A stretch of 49,015 nucleotides of DNA from JAPLMW01 sp964619675 (GCA_964619675.1 CAZUEO010000016.1:1-49015); one strand, 5' to 3'. Counted from the stretch's first letter, positions 10,101-18,723 are shown. Numbers and translations: made by a program. The notes: generated from the letters alone by a model not told the origin.

Positions 10101-10113
10101 TTTCAGTTTGCAT
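7105..10113 (-). CDS. AsmA-like (AsmA/TamB superfamily) envelope protein
   Basis: The protein has 1002 residues. It has one N-terminal membrane anchor (VLLWMLLFLCLFSLIPFFAVPAYL, about 21-44) and then a long beta-rich periplasmic part built of repeating amphipathic strands, e.g. VDVGSLSMGWFAGVKADKLQF and IEIDKATIDRPDVSV-like units. The start resembles AsmA (anchor, then NLILNKINSSIDGKVDVGSL), and the C-terminal part (LPLKGTVDKPQIDVGKLLEDQ) is the usual AsmA-family ending. Relatives form hydrophobic grooves that move or organise lipids between membranes, which would suit a diderm planctomycete. GAGGGGATT precedes the ATG. It lies between frr and the YihY gene and is probably transcribed with both. 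Confidence 0.85.
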   Translation of the reverse strand: MQTENNMQKKTGSKISVVKVLLWMLLFLCLFSLIPFFAVPAYLSSSSGKNLILNKINSSIDGKVDVGSLSMGWFAGVKADKLQFTNSSGTTKMTADRIAARPSYLALLGGKVEIDKATIDRPDVSVTVERSRQKKTKAAKQTGTKSATPVIPLDRLNLAINDGNCKISAPDANDQMATLELKNINSKIALRPLGSKSSFDISMTVAGPNQTSDITAAGQIKTGKKEWSLAGATGEFSVKVNDLELSTLSPLFAALDVNAATSGTVTADINAKMQKGQFENLAGTINATNIDITGSFLKGDRLATSKFDTDVKLNTTEKAINIDRLKIEADGLTADVKGTVPKTLRSLEDFLRADSADTLQAEFDCDVAKTFTQIKTIAKFKDDFDINYGRLSGNINTAAQNGTRTIAGKVKLWALEGKFPVKRIILSKPIEVDAKIVSQKEVVTVQKMLVDSSFVKASLSGTTDNMNYTADVDLANLQSDVGQFFEIKPQLAGTAQLIGKGSLANRIFSSTGSASLANVVITMPDGTVLSEPSATAGYDFQADIDKKQLNIKTADVSASFGKINISNLTAPLGKDTQGPTQFNTNFAVEIGKLNAWAAALGRTDANTRFAGFARGDLTFKKAGDIIEASTKQINIENLKISSPGKETFTQPNMTISFAGKFNTAEKIYDIPQLSIVSPQIKISGNLSNADLGANTKTEGNFKADYDLAAASSIISPFMPAGFGAIGKRSDSLWFSSVYPKNAPAQFKANLNAKTTFGFDSAEYMGLNLGKSDFNIKIEKGLMTIAPFSTKVNNGTLNFAAAANLTGSPPMLQTPGAIRMLDRIQINRQTSDALLRYVNPVFADATDIRGILNFDCEKFAVPLEKGYRNAIAITGTLSIDNMHLGASSFLSQIIQLTGVSSDPNITVLPTRFVLADGILQYDNMQMNFNDKPVNFSGRIGLDKSMRMNVTLPWTYNGQRITLPLKGTVDKPQIDVGKLLEDQARRELERQIQKGLEDLFKKKE

Positions 10114-10128
10114 AATCCCCTCACAAAA

Positions 10129-10207
10129 AAATTGAAAATTGATGATTGAAGATTGAAAAATTTATGGAACCGCCTCGATAAATCTTCATTCTTCAATCTT
10201 CATTCTT
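10129..10207. repeat. AT-rich imperfect inverted/direct repeat in the frr-asmA gap
   Basis: GATTGAAGATTGAA-type units on one side are mirrored by TTCTTCAATCTTCATTCTT on the other, around a short GGAACCGCCTC core. The result is an imperfect hairpin with internal direct repeats. Similar ATTTTCAATTCTCAATC stretches recur near 13751 and 18906, so this is one member of a dispersed intergenic family. Confidence 0.5.
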
Positions 10208-10216
10208 AAATTTCTG

Positions 10217-10777
10217 TTAGTCTTTCATTATTTCGTCTGTTTTTGCTTTTACGGTGTAGTCGATTTTGTCGGTATATTGTTTCGTAAGGTCATCGATTTC
10301 CTTTTTGCCGTGGTTGCGGTCGTCTTCGGTAATGGTCTTTGCCTTTTCTTCATCTTCAAGTTTCTTGTTGGCGTCCCTTCTGATATTTCGAATGCTGACT
10401 TTGGCCTGTTCGCCGAGTTGTTTTACGCCGCCGGCAAGCTGTTGTCGCCGCTCGCCGGACAGCGGCGGAATATTGAGCCTGACTATCTTGCCGTCGCTGA
10501 TGGGGGCGATTGAAAGGTCGCTGTTTTTAATCGCTTTTTCGATTTCCTTTATCGAAGCAGGGTCAAAGGGTTTTATAACTATCATATTTACGTCGGGCGC
10601 AGAAATCGCGGCAAGCTGTCGCAGCGGCGTCGGTGTGCCATAGTAATCGACCCTGATATTCTCCACGAGACCTGCGGATGCCCGGCTTGTTCTGACGGAT
10701 TTAAACTCGTTGTGCAGATGCTCAAGGACCTTTTCCATCATATTTTTATGTTCGTTGACTATTTTCTGTGTCGCCAT
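10217..10777 (-). CDS. frr: Ribosome recycling factor
   Basis: The 186 residues match the family length (about 185). The three-helix bundle/beta domain pattern is clear: HLHNEFKSVRTSRASAGLVENI near the start, YYGTPTPLRQLAAISAPD in the beta domain, RLNIPPLSGERRQQL, and the closing helix (QYTDKIDYTVKAKTDEIMKD). It separates ribosomal subunits after termination together with EF-G. AGGAGCGGT precedes the ATG. It is the last gene of the rpsB-tsf-pyrH-frr set. Confidence 0.97.
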   Translation of the reverse strand: MATQKIVNEHKNMMEKVLEHLHNEFKSVRTSRASAGLVENIRVDYYGTPTPLRQLAAISAPDVNMIVIKPFDPASIKEIEKAIKNSDLSIAPISDGKIVRLNIPPLSGERRQQLAGGVKQLGEQAKVSIRNIRRDANKKLEDEEKAKTITEDDRNHGKKEIDDLTKQYTDKIDYTVKAKTDEIMKD

Positions 10778-10792
10778 TACCGCTCCTGTTAA

Positions 10793-11509
10793 TTAAGAGA
10801 TAATTGTACCGATTTTTTCACCGAGAAGCGCTTTTGTTATATTGCCTTTTTGGAAAATGTTTAAAACGATAATGGGAATTTTATTTTCACTGCACATACT
10901 TATCGCGGCGTGGTCCATAACCCGCAGGTTTTTGTTCAGCACGTCATGGTAAGATAGTTTGTCGAAAAGTTTTGCTTTTGGATTTTTGGCAGGGTCGTCG
11001 TTATAAACACCGTCAACCTTCGTTGCCTTGATGAGAACATTTGCGTCAAGTTCAGAGGCTCGAAGCGCCGCGCAGGTATCGGTTGAAAAGAAGGGATTGC
11101 CTGTCCCGCCCGCAAGAATAGTTACCCTTCCCTGTTCCAGGTGCCTGATTGCTCTCCTGCGAATGAAAGGCTCGCAAATTGCCGATACTTCTATAGGGCT
11201 TAGGACACGAGTCGGCTGGTCTATTTTTTCAAGCGTCTCCTGCAAAGCGCAGGCGTTGATTACCGTGGCGAGCATTCCCATATAATCAGCGGTATGTCGG
11301 GGAATATGGCTTGACTTGCTGAAGGTTTCACCTCGCAGGAAATTGCCGCCTCCTACGACAATGGCGATTTGAGTGCCGAGTTTTTGTATCTGAGTGATTC
11401 TTTCTGCAATCGATTCGAGCTGCTGGCCGTCAATACCGAAACCGCCGGTTTTGCAGAAGCTTTCGCCGCTCAGCTTAAGCAGCACTCGTTTATATTTAAG
11501 TTCGCCCAT
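10793..11509 (-). CDS. pyrH: UMP kinase
   Basis: This is the bacterial hexameric UMP kinase of the amino-acid-kinase fold, making UDP from UMP and ATP. At 238 residues it is full length. Motifs include KRVLLKLSGESF at the start, IVVGGGNFLRG, TADYMGMLATVINA for UMP binding, GGTGNPFFSTDT and KATKVDGVYNDDP. It lies between tsf and frr with a 15-base gap to frr, the classical bacterial order. It is a checkpoint of pyrimidine nucleotide synthesis. Confidence 0.97.
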   Translation of the reverse strand: MGELKYKRVLLKLSGESFCKTGGFGIDGQQLESIAERITQIQKLGTQIAIVVGGGNFLRGETFSKSSHIPRHTADYMGMLATVINACALQETLEKIDQPTRVLSPIEVSAICEPFIRRRAIRHLEQGRVTILAGGTGNPFFSTDTCAALRASELDANVLIKATKVDGVYNDDPAKNPKAKLFDKLSYHDVLNKNLRVMDHAAISMCSENKIPIIVLNIFQKGNITKALLGEKIGTIIS

Positions 11510-11529
11510 CTTGCACAGTCCCTATTATA

Positions 11530-12396
11530 TTACCCGATGGCAAAACGCACAAATCTTTTTATCTTTGCTTCTCCGCCGGCGGCTTTGGCCGCATCGGCAA
11601 GCACCTTTTGGACAGGAACCTTCTCATCCTTCACAAAGCCCTGCTCCAGCAGGCAGTTATCGGCCAAAAACTTCTTCATCTTGCCGTCAACAATCTTTTC
11701 AACGATATTTGCAGGCTTATTCTTTACCTGCTCAGCGGCAATAGACCTTTCACGCTCGATAATTTCTGCGGAAATACCCGACTGGTCCAGTGCAAGAGGA
11801 TTAAGAGCGGCAATATGCATCGCGATATCTTTGGCAGTCAGTTTGAATTGCTCATTATCGGCAATGGCCTGTGTGCTTGTCTCAAACTCGACCATTACGC
11901 CGATTTTGCCGTTGAAGTGAACGTAGGTGGCGATAAGGCCGGGGCCGGAAAATTTGAATTTAGCATAATCGCCGACCTCCATCTTTTCGCCGGTTTTACT
12001 GACACATTCGGTTAAGACATCCGAAAACTTTTTACCGTTTTTTTCGGTATTTAGCAGATTATCAGCGCCTTTTTCGGCGCTGCAGGCGGGCAGATAATCC
12101 TTCATCGCATCGGCAGCGGCGACAAAGGCATCGCTTTTTGCGACAAAATCGGTCTCGCAGCAAAGCATAGCCATCACAGCCTCTTTGCCATCGGGGTTTA
12201 TAACACAGGCAATAGTGCCTTCCGTTGTTTCCCTATCGGCCCTTTTTGCGAGCGTTGCCAGCCCTTTCTTGCGAAGCAGCGTCATTGCCTCTTCGATATT
12301 CCCGCCAGTCTCTTCCAGAGCCTTCTTGCAGTCCATCATACCCTGACCGCTCATCTTGCGAAGTTTTACAACGATGCTTGCTGAAATTTCCGCCAT
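11530..12396 (-). CDS. tsf: Elongation factor Ts
   Basis: This is the nucleotide-exchange factor for EF-Tu. The N-terminal UBA-like domain contains the EF-Ts signature (KLRKMSGQGMMDCKKALEET). CETDFVAKSDAF is the second signature and marks the EF-Tu-contacting core. At 288 residues it is close to the E. coli length (283). CAGGAGATAAA precedes the ATG at 12396. It follows rpsB with a 166-base gap that holds small repeats rather than a gene. Confidence 0.97.
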   Translation of the reverse strand: MAEISASIVVKLRKMSGQGMMDCKKALEETGGNIEEAMTLLRKKGLATLAKRADRETTEGTIACVINPDGKEAVMAMLCCETDFVAKSDAFVAAADAMKDYLPACSAEKGADNLLNTEKNGKKFSDVLTECVSKTGEKMEVGDYAKFKFSGPGLIATYVHFNGKIGVMVEFETSTQAIADNEQFKLTAKDIAMHIAALNPLALDQSGISAEIIERERSIAAEQVKNKPANIVEKIVDGKMKKFLADNCLLEQGFVKDEKVPVQKVLADAAKAAGGEAKIKRFVRFAIG

Positions 12397-12442
12397 TATT
12401 TTATCTCCTGATTGTTTCGTTACCTAAAAGTTTATGTATTTA

Positions 12443-12562
12443 GCCCCCAGTTTCACTGGGGGTTTTCTTTTAAAAATCCTAAAGTCCCCAACTTTTATGT
12501 TGAGGTTTTGTTTAGCCGTTGCCTGCGGCTTAGCTGCCGGCACGGCGATGTAACAAAGGTAT
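12443..12562. repeat. Hairpin repeats in the rpsB-tsf gap
   Basis: CCCCCAGT (12444-12451) and ACTGGGGG (12455-12462) form a tight 8-bp stem with a 3-base loop. A degenerate second unit (CCCCAAC ... GTTGAGG) follows at about 12487-12507, then a TTTAGCCGTTGCC segment (about 12511) that recurs near 13638. On the plus strand the first stem is followed by TTTTCTTTT, but no plus-strand gene ends here. I read it as a dispersed palindrome; it could still affect the rpsB/tsf ratio on the mRNA. Confidence 0.55.
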
Positions 12563-13414
12563 TTATTCCTGCGGCGTCTCTTGAGACTGGTCTGGAACCT
12601 GTGTCTCGGCGGCGGCCTGGCCGGTCTTTTTGCTATCGGCCGCGGATGTTTCTTTATCACCTGCTCTGGCAAGCGAACGTCTTCGGCCTCGTGACCGGCG
12701 AGACAGTTCCTCGTCTCTTGCTGTGGCTTTGTGCATTGTTTTGCCTTCGGCTACTGCTTTGGCGAGTTCGCCGATTATCAGCTCTATCGCCTTTACCGAG
12801 TCGTCATTGGCTGGAACGGCAATATCAGCCAAATCGGGGTCTGAATCGGTGTCGATTAGTGCTATCGTAGTGATTCCCATTTTTTTTGACTCACGCAGGG
12901 CGAGTATCTCTTTACGGGCATCGACAACGACTATCACACCGGGCATCTGGCTCAGCTTGCGAATGCCTTCGAGATTCGACTTAATTTTGCGAAGCTCGCG
13001 TTTCAGTGTCGAGGCCCTTTTTTTGCTTTCAGCCTCTATTGAGCCGTCGTCGGCCATCGACTCGAGCTCTTCGAGACGCTGGATTCTCGAATGAATAGTT
13101 CTGAAATTCGTTAGCGTTCCGCCGAGCCAGCGGGTGGTAACGTAGTGCATACCGGTTGATTCAGCGGCTGCCACGACGGCCTTTTGAGATTGGCGCTTGG
13201 TGCCGATAAATACGACGTCTTTGCCTGATGAGACGATATCGTAAAGCAGTTTTTTCGCCAGGATTATTCCTTTAAGCGTTTGGCGAACGTCGATAATATG
13301 AATCATCCCGCGGCGGGAGTAGATATAAGGCTTCATTTTCGGATTCCAGCGGCTTGCCGCATGTCCGAAATGAACGCCTGCGTTTATGAGGTCACGAGCC
13401 AAATTATCTGTCAC
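12563..13414 (-). CDS. rpsB: 30S ribosomal protein S2
   Basis: S2 family protein. The visible S2 motifs are NAGVHFGHAASRWNPKMKPYIY, VVFIGTKRQSQKAV, TRWLGGTLTNFRTI and the C-terminal DTDSDPDLADIAVPANDDS. I chose GTG at 13414 (VTDNLARDLI), giving 283 residues, because GGAGG lies eight bases upstream; an earlier in-frame TTG at 13429 would put that ribosome site inside the gene. The last 50 residues are an Arg/Ser/Gln-rich extension (RRSRGRRRSLARAGDK onward) beyond the usual S2 end. It opens the rpsB-tsf-pyrH-frr cluster behind a recognisable promoter. Confidence 0.97.
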   Translation of the reverse strand: MTDNLARDLINAGVHFGHAASRWNPKMKPYIYSRRGMIHIIDVRQTLKGIILAKKLLYDIVSSGKDVVFIGTKRQSQKAVVAAAESTGMHYVTTRWLGGTLTNFRTIHSRIQRLEELESMADDGSIEAESKKRASTLKRELRKIKSNLEGIRKLSQMPGVIVVVDARKEILALRESKKMGITTIALIDTDSDPDLADIAVPANDDSVKAIELIIGELAKAVAEGKTMHKATARDEELSRRSRGRRRSLARAGDKETSAADSKKTGQAAAETQVPDQSQETPQE

Positions 13415-13499
13415 TAAGGCAGCCTCCAAATATTAAAACTCTGTTTTTTTATTTACTATTGTGCTCCGTACTGCAAGGCGTAAAATCCGAGAACTCAAT

Positions 13500-13528
13500 A
13501 CCTTACTGTCCAACTCCATTACTGTCAA
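13500..13528 (-). promoter_or_regulatory. Promoter of the rpsB-tsf-pyrH-frr cluster
   Basis: On the minus strand a perfect -35 TTGACA (13528-13523) is followed after 17 bases by TAAGGT (13505-13500). Transcription would start near 13493, giving a leader of about 80 bases. The -10 is only moderately conserved. Confidence 0.45.
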
Positions 13529-13599
13529 GATTTTTTGCCGGCAGGATTTCCGCCGATAGCCAATCTGTATAATCAGGACTCACAATATCGCTAAGGGTT

Positions 13600-13980
13600 T
13601 ATTGAGAGTTACCTGAACCTCATCCTCGCGAGAGCGTTTAGCCGTTGCCGGCACATGTCGCGTCGAAACGAAGTGAAGGCGAACGGCAACGCGGGATTAT
13701 GTAATTATCGTGGTTAGCCCTGCCATCACAATGGCAGGGTTCATCTAATTTCAATTTTCGATTCTCGATTTTGGTTGCAGTTGCTGTCTTCGGTTCGGCA
13801 ATCAATTGTTCCCCTGCCCCGTGAGATGCCGCTTCGGCTATCTCATCGGGGTCATCGCAGCCCTCGCCGGCAACTGCAATTTTCTCTTAGCCCTGCCATC
13901 ACAATGGCAGGGTTCGTTAAAATCCTTAAGCCCCCAAGTTCATCTTGGGGGTTCAGAGCCCCGAATGTGAATGAGGGGTC
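13600..13980. repeat. Cluster of palindromic intergenic repeats
   Basis: This gene-free stretch is a mosaic of hairpins. Two identical 28-base copies of a TTAGCCCTGCCAT..ATGGCAGGGTT palindrome lie at 13714-13741 and 13887-13914. A CCCCCAAG/CTTGGGGG hairpin lies at 13926-13953, a weaker CCCC..GGGG unit near 13959-13978, a CGTTGCCG/CGGCAACG pair between about 13641 and 13692, and a CCCCG.GAGAT/ATCTC.CGGGG stem near 13817-13852. A third TGCCAT/ATGGCA copy occurs at 24664-24692. No gene is visible here. Confidence 0.7.
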
Positions 13981-14011
13981 GTTCAGGTGCAGGTTATTTT
14001 TAAATTTTCTC

Positions 14012-14040
14012 TTGACAGAATTTCAAAAGGTCTGTAGTTT
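14012..14040 (+). promoter_or_regulatory. Possible promoter of the giant secreted protein gene
   Basis: TTGACA at 14012-14017 is a perfect -35. After 17 bases comes TAGTTT (14035-14040), a poor -10. The leader to the ATG at 14233 would be about 190 bases. Only the -35 is convincing. Confidence 0.3.
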
Positions 14041-14232
14041 GCAATTCAAGCTGCTTTCTGAGGAACGAGCGGCATCTATGGAGACCAGCAAATATCCCTC
14101 GAAGGCAGATTGAATCGGAAGAGGGTGTGCGTCTGAAAAGCATTTACAGAATAAGCAGAGAAAGTGCGCGTATTTTTCAAAACTTGTCCTCGCGCAGGCG
14201 GGGAAGGACATTTGAATTAAGGAGATGGAAAA

Positions 14233-17200
14233 ATGGCAACTCAAAAAACAATCCTGTTTGTATCACTAATTATCCTCATCACCGGCTTATGCGGCACAGC
14301 CGAGGCAACGGTCTATGCAGGCGGAAGCAACCCTAATGTTGTGTATCGATACCTCGGCGAAAACTCTTGGGAGACAGTATCTCAAGAGCTGGGCGGTGCA
14401 GTGCTTTGTCTCTGTGAGTACGAAGGCTATCTATATGCAGGAACAAAGTTAGGCCAAGTGTGGAGATACGATGGAGACCCCAGCTGGACGCTAGTCGGGG
14501 ATAACTTAGACGATCAGGTATGTTCGTTAATAGTCTTTAGAGAAAACTTGTATGCCGGCACCGCGTGGAATGGAGGAAAACTCTATAGATATGATGGCGA
14601 CGGCAACTGGCCAAATGTCATTAACTTTACTGGATGGAGCGGTTTCAGATGTATGTATGTTTGGAATGACATCCTATACTTAGGAGACATAGGATATGAT
14701 AATATAGGTCACTACGATGGAAACAGCTTTACGCCAGATGCTTACTTAAATGGAAGTTGCATCTGGGATTTTGAACTGTATGACAGTAATCTGTATGCTT
14801 CAGCTTATTACGGTAGATTACACAGGTCTTCAGATGGAAACACATGGACAACAATACGTGACTACCAAGATTACGATTCCTGGGAATTGGAAACATTTCA
14901 GGGATATTTATACGTGTCTACCGGGCCAAACCTTGAAAGATATGACGGAAATAATTTCAGTCTTATTTGGACCGAACCAAACGGATACGAAATAATATCA
15001 ATGACTAACGCAGTGGATACCCTGATTTTCGGGACCGGAGCAGAAGCTGGATATCATGGAGGGTCAGGGATTGGTAGAATTTACACCTATGATGGAAACA
15101 CAATTCATTCAATCTCCGGTAATATGGGTGATGGAATACAATCGCTATACGCAGGCATAGAGATTAATTTGACGAAAACTGATGACGTCAGTGGTTGTGT
15201 CGGGCCGCTTGGTACGATAACATACACTATTGATTATAACAATCTCAATGGAACTATCGACGATGTGAGTATTATTGACTCTCTGCCGGATGAAGTGGGG
15301 TTCCTCTCGGCTTCGGATGGTGGTGGCTATAATCCCGGTTCCCATACCGTTACCTGGAATATGGGCACATTGGAGCCGAATGAGTCGGGTTTTGTCACAT
15401 TGACAGTCGGGATGAGACATGCCGAGGCAAACAGTACAATCATAAACGAGTGCGAGGCAAAGAGCGGCGAGCAGGTCTTAGCCACTGCTGAAGAAAGTAC
15501 CTTTGTATGCCCACGACCATGCGACGTAAATCTCACAAAGATTGACGACGTCAATGCCGGTGACTGTGTTGGCCCGGGCCGTGAAATAACCTACACAATC
15601 GATTGCTACTCGAACTGTCCGGGTATTAATGATGTAAATATTGTAGATTATCTGCCGGCGGAGGTGGATTTTAACTCGGCCTCGAACGGCGGCCTCTATG
15701 ATTCCAATTCACATACGGTTACCTGGCATATTGACACTCTTCACCCCGGATATTTTGGCCCTGTTACGCTGACAGTTATAGTAAGGCCATGTATTGAGCC
15801 AAACAGCACAATCACAAACGAGGGCAAAATAATAATTGGCGGTATCATTTACGACACGGCTTACGAAGGTACGCCTGTATGCCCAAACTATCCGACACTT
15901 ACAAAAGAGGACAATGTTTCCGGTTGTGTTCTGCCCGATGTTAATATCACATACAATATTTGTTATGCTGCCAACGGTTACGGCGATACGAACGTCAAGA
16001 TTGACGATAACCTGCCGCCTGAAGTGAATTTTGTCTCGGCAGACTCCAATGGAGTTTATGACCCATGTTCGCGCACCGTCAGGTGGAATATCGGCACATT
16101 AGAGCCTGACGAATCAGGATGCGTTACGCTAACCGTCAAAGTGAAACCGTGCATCGAGCCAAGCAGTACAATCATAAACCAATGCACAATGACAGGCGAT
16201 TGTATCCACGATATTAACGCCTATGAAAATACACCCGTATGCCCAAACTATCCGACACTTACAAAGGTTGACGACGTCGGTGGTTGTGTCAGCCCCGGTG
16301 AAACAATCTCCTATAGTATCTGCTATGCTGCCAATGGTTACGGTGATACGGGAGTTATTATTGACGATAACCTGCCGCCTGAAGTGAACTTTGTCTCGGC
16401 CACCGGTGATTGGCAATATAATTCCGGCACAGTAACCTGGGATATCGGCACATTAGAGCCAAATGAATTGGGTTGTGTTACACTAACAGTCAAGGTCAAT
16501 ACGATGGCTGTGCCTGACAGTGTAATCACAAACCATTGCGAAATGACAGGTGATTGTATCCACGGCATTACCGCTTATGAGAATACTCCTGTATGCTGCC
16601 GCCCGCCCGACACAGGCGCGGAGGTTATCAATATAGACCTCAATGGCTATAATGACAATAATGCTCCTCCTGCCGGTACTGTTGCAGCCTATGATGACGG
16701 CATAAATCAGTGGAACGTGTACTATGGCGGATGGGGAATAGCGATGGGTTCGCCCAGAAGCGCCGACCTTGCCGATTACGATGAACCGTGCATGCCAAGC
16801 ACGTATGCCAAGCAGGTATGGATTGGTGATGCTAATCAGGGAAGCCGCGGATATGAGTGGGGCTGCGGACTGATGGATGATGGATTCATTAAAGACGGCA
16901 ATTTGCCGCCGGCAACGGGAGACCCGAACATTCGCTTATGGGGTGTGGATGCATATCAGGGAAAATTTGACATTTACGTTTACGGCAGTTCGGATGGAAA
17001 CTTTACGCTCGATATAAATGATAACGCTAATTATCATAATATTGAAAAGCATGTGAGCGGAGGTTTTGACGGGAATTTCGTAGAAAACAAAAACTATGTG
17101 ATTTTCCGGTGTATTCCTATCTACTGTCCCAATTATGTTACTATAACATACAGCGGCGACCTCGATGCCCTTCAGCTTGTCAGCGCCAAAAGGCCCGTGG

Positions 17201-18723
17201 CAATATATCTCGACCCGAACCTCCCGGCAAAAGAGTATGACGTTGCATTCGAAACAAACGCCAGAGATGGCGAAGGTCAACATTTCGGCCCGGATATATG
17301 CCCGCCTGATACCTTCAGTTCTTACGGATATGTTGTTTATCTCGATAACGGCGAATATATGAAATATGACATTACAATGAATGACGTCAATGAGGGTGAA
17401 TATGCGATTTACGCCGCGGTTGATGTGAGGGATTATGATGCGGATTTCCTGGAGGTTTCTCTCGACGATATAATGCTGGGTACTCTGTCGGCTCCTTTCA
17501 CTCCACCACCTCCGGTGACACTTAATGAGACCAATAGGGTTTACGTCAACATCTTCGAAGGAAGTCATACCTTTAAGTGGCGCCTCACTGACATGGCTTA
17601 CTTTAACCTCGCTTACTTTGTGTTTGAGCGTGTCGGTCCTATTAATATATCCGACTGCAACGATATATACATGTATGGCTTTAACTACGAAGGTGATTTA
17701 GACGGTGACTGCCATGTTGACTTTAATGACCTTAAGGTCATAACAGACGATTGGCTCGATTGCTACAGCCCTCCTGATTCAAATTCATATGCCGATGAAG
17801 TGCTGGCCGATAATCCTGTCCTGTATCTGCGGTTTGAGCAATTTCCGCTTGTAGATTCTTCCGGCCGCGATTGCTGGGTTGGTTCCAGTCCGCTGGCGAA
17901 GGTTGAAAAAGCAGTGGGTGCAATGGGCAAAGCCATCCATCTGAATGGCGGCTGGGTTGCTGCGGCAAATAGCCTGGCAGAGCCCTGTCTGCCCACCCAA
18001 TATGGTAACCAATATGCTTTTACTCCCGACGGCAATAGCGACATAACTTTTGAGTTCTGGACTATGACCCCGCTGCCGGATTTAGTGGATACTTGGGCAG
18101 AGTTGTTTAATGATTGTAATACTATTGAGACTATTGGTTACGACGAAGATCCCGTATATCGCCCGTGTGCGACGAGGGGTGATATCAAGATGAAGATGGC
18201 GCTTGCCGATACGGATGGGACAGATCCTTACGCATACACTGATGAGGGAGCATGGATAGCAGATACGAATTGGCACCATCATGTCGTTATATGGGATGAA
18301 CGGCCGGAAATCGATGAGCTTAACGTTCGATGGTACACAGATAACATTGAATACAAAAATGAGACATACACCGGTATAACCGCCAGAGGGTGGCGCCTGA
18401 ATTCAGGTCCGGCGATGGATCACCTTATTATTGGAGGTCTTGGCAGCAGGGATAACTTCAGTCCGGGTCCTGGTGTTGCTTATCGGGAATATATGGATGA
18501 GTTTGCCGTCTATGCAGGTATCCTGCCTCTGGACCGCATCCGAGCTCATTACTTAGCCTGGCAGCCCCGCAGTTGCGAAGAGCTGTGGGATAGAGGGTTT
18601 GGAGGGTCAGTCGCCGGCGATATGGATGAGAATTGTGAAGTGGACTTCGAAGATTTTGCCAAGCTTGCGTTAGACTGGGCAACTTACGCCGACCCGAACG
18701 ACCCTAACTCCTGGAACTATTAA
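14233..18723 (+). CDS. Giant exported protein: beta-propeller, four DUF11 repeats, CBM-like, LamG, split dockerin motifs
   Basis: The protein has 1496 residues. ATG at 14233 follows AAGGAG. A signal peptide (1-25, cleavage after GTAEA) leads into about 280 residues of repeating LYAGT..G.LYRYDG units, a kelch-like beta-propeller. Four DUF11 (conserved surface repeat) domains follow at about 310-425, 433-550, 553-672 and 673-790, each with DDVSG or DDVGG, TYTI and TVTW..GTLEP motifs. Then come a Gly/Tyr-rich domain (about 795-990), a CBM6-like beta-sandwich (about 993-1140), an EF-hand-like dockerin motif (GDLDGDCHVDFNDLKVITDD, near 1155), a LamG/concanavalin-like domain (about 1185-1450) and a second dockerin-like motif (GDMDENCEVDFEDFAKLALD). 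No catalytic domain is visible. A surface adhesion or polysaccharide-binding role fits. The third and fourth DUF11 units share nearly identical DNA at their joints (about 15880 and 16239), a recent duplication. Confidence 0.85.
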   Translation: MATQKTILFVSLIILITGLCGTAEATVYAGGSNPNVVYRYLGENSWETVSQELGGAVLCLCEYEGYLYAGTKLGQVWRYDGDPSWTLVGDNLDDQVCSLIVFRENLYAGTAWNGGKLYRYDGDGNWPNVINFTGWSGFRCMYVWNDILYLGDIGYDNIGHYDGNSFTPDAYLNGSCIWDFELYDSNLYASAYYGRLHRSSDGNTWTTIRDYQDYDSWELETFQGYLYVSTGPNLERYDGNNFSLIWTEPNGYEIISMTNAVDTLIFGTGAEAGYHGGSGIGRIYTYDGNTIHSISGNMGDGIQSLYAGIEINLTKTDDVSGCVGPLGTITYTIDYNNLNGTIDDVSIIDSLPDEVGFLSASDGGGYNPGSHTVTWNMGTLEPNESGFVTLTVGMRHAEANSTIINECEAKSGEQVLATAEESTFVCPRPCDVNLTKIDDVNAGDCVGPGREITYTIDCYSNCPGINDVNIVDYLPAEVDFNSASNGGLYDSNSHTVTWHIDTLHPGYFGPVTLTVIVRPCIEPNSTITNEGKIIIGGIIYDTAYEGTPVCPNYPTLTKEDNVSGCVLPDVNITYNICYAANGYGDTNVKIDDNLPPEVNFVSADSNGVYDPCSRTVRWNIGTLEPDESGCVTLTVKVKPCIEPSSTIINQCTMTGDCIHDINAYENTPVCPNYPTLTKVDDVGGCVSPGETISYSICYAANGYGDTGVIIDDNLPPEVNFVSATGDWQYNSGTVTWDIGTLEPNELGCVTLTVKVNTMAVPDSVITNHCEMTGDCIHGITAYENTPVCCRPPDTGAEVINIDLNGYNDNNAPPAGTVAAYDDGINQWNVYYGGWGIAMGSPRSADLADYDEPCMPSTYAKQVWIGDANQGSRGYEWGCGLMDDGFIKDGNLPPATGDPNIRLWGVDAYQGKFDIYVYGSSDGNFTLDINDNANYHNIEKHVSGGFDGNFVENKNYVIFRCIPIYCPNYVTITYSGDLDALQLVSAKRPVAIYLDPNLPAKEYDVAFETNARDGEGQHFGPDICPPDTFSSYGYVVYLDNGEYMKYDITMNDVNEGEYAIYAAVDVRDYDADFLEVSLDDIMLGTLSAPFTPPPPVTLNETNRVYVNIFEGSHTFKWRLTDMAYFNLAYFVFERVGPINISDCNDIYMYGFNYEGDLDGDCHVDFNDLKVITDDWLDCYSPPDSNSYADEVLADNPVLYLRFEQFPLVDSSGRDCWVGSSPLAKVEKAVGAMGKAIHLNGGWVAAANSLAEPCLPTQYGNQYAFTPDGNSDITFEFWTMTPLPDLVDTWAELFNDCNTIETIGYDEDPVYRPCATRGDIKMKMALADTDGTDPYAYTDEGAWIADTNWHHHVVIWDERPEIDELNVRWYTDNIEYKNETYTGITARGWRLNSGPAMDHLIIGGLGSRDNFSPGPGVAYREYMDEFAVYAGILPLDRIRAHYLAWQPRSCEELWDRGFGGSVAGDMDENCEVDFEDFAKLALDWATYADPNDPNSWNY

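Noticed and set aside
12444..12472. Rho-independent terminator between rpsB and tsf
   Set aside because: The T-run is on the plus strand while both genes are on the minus strand; it belongs to a repeat family.
12412..12870. Plus-strand 152-codon frame overlapping the start of the rpsB-tsf gap
   Set aside because: It lies mostly opposite rpsB and reads through hairpin repeats; no conserved sequence.
13775..14113. Plus-strand 112-codon frame before the giant secreted protein
   Set aside because: It is a translation of palindromic repeats with no ribosome site or signal.
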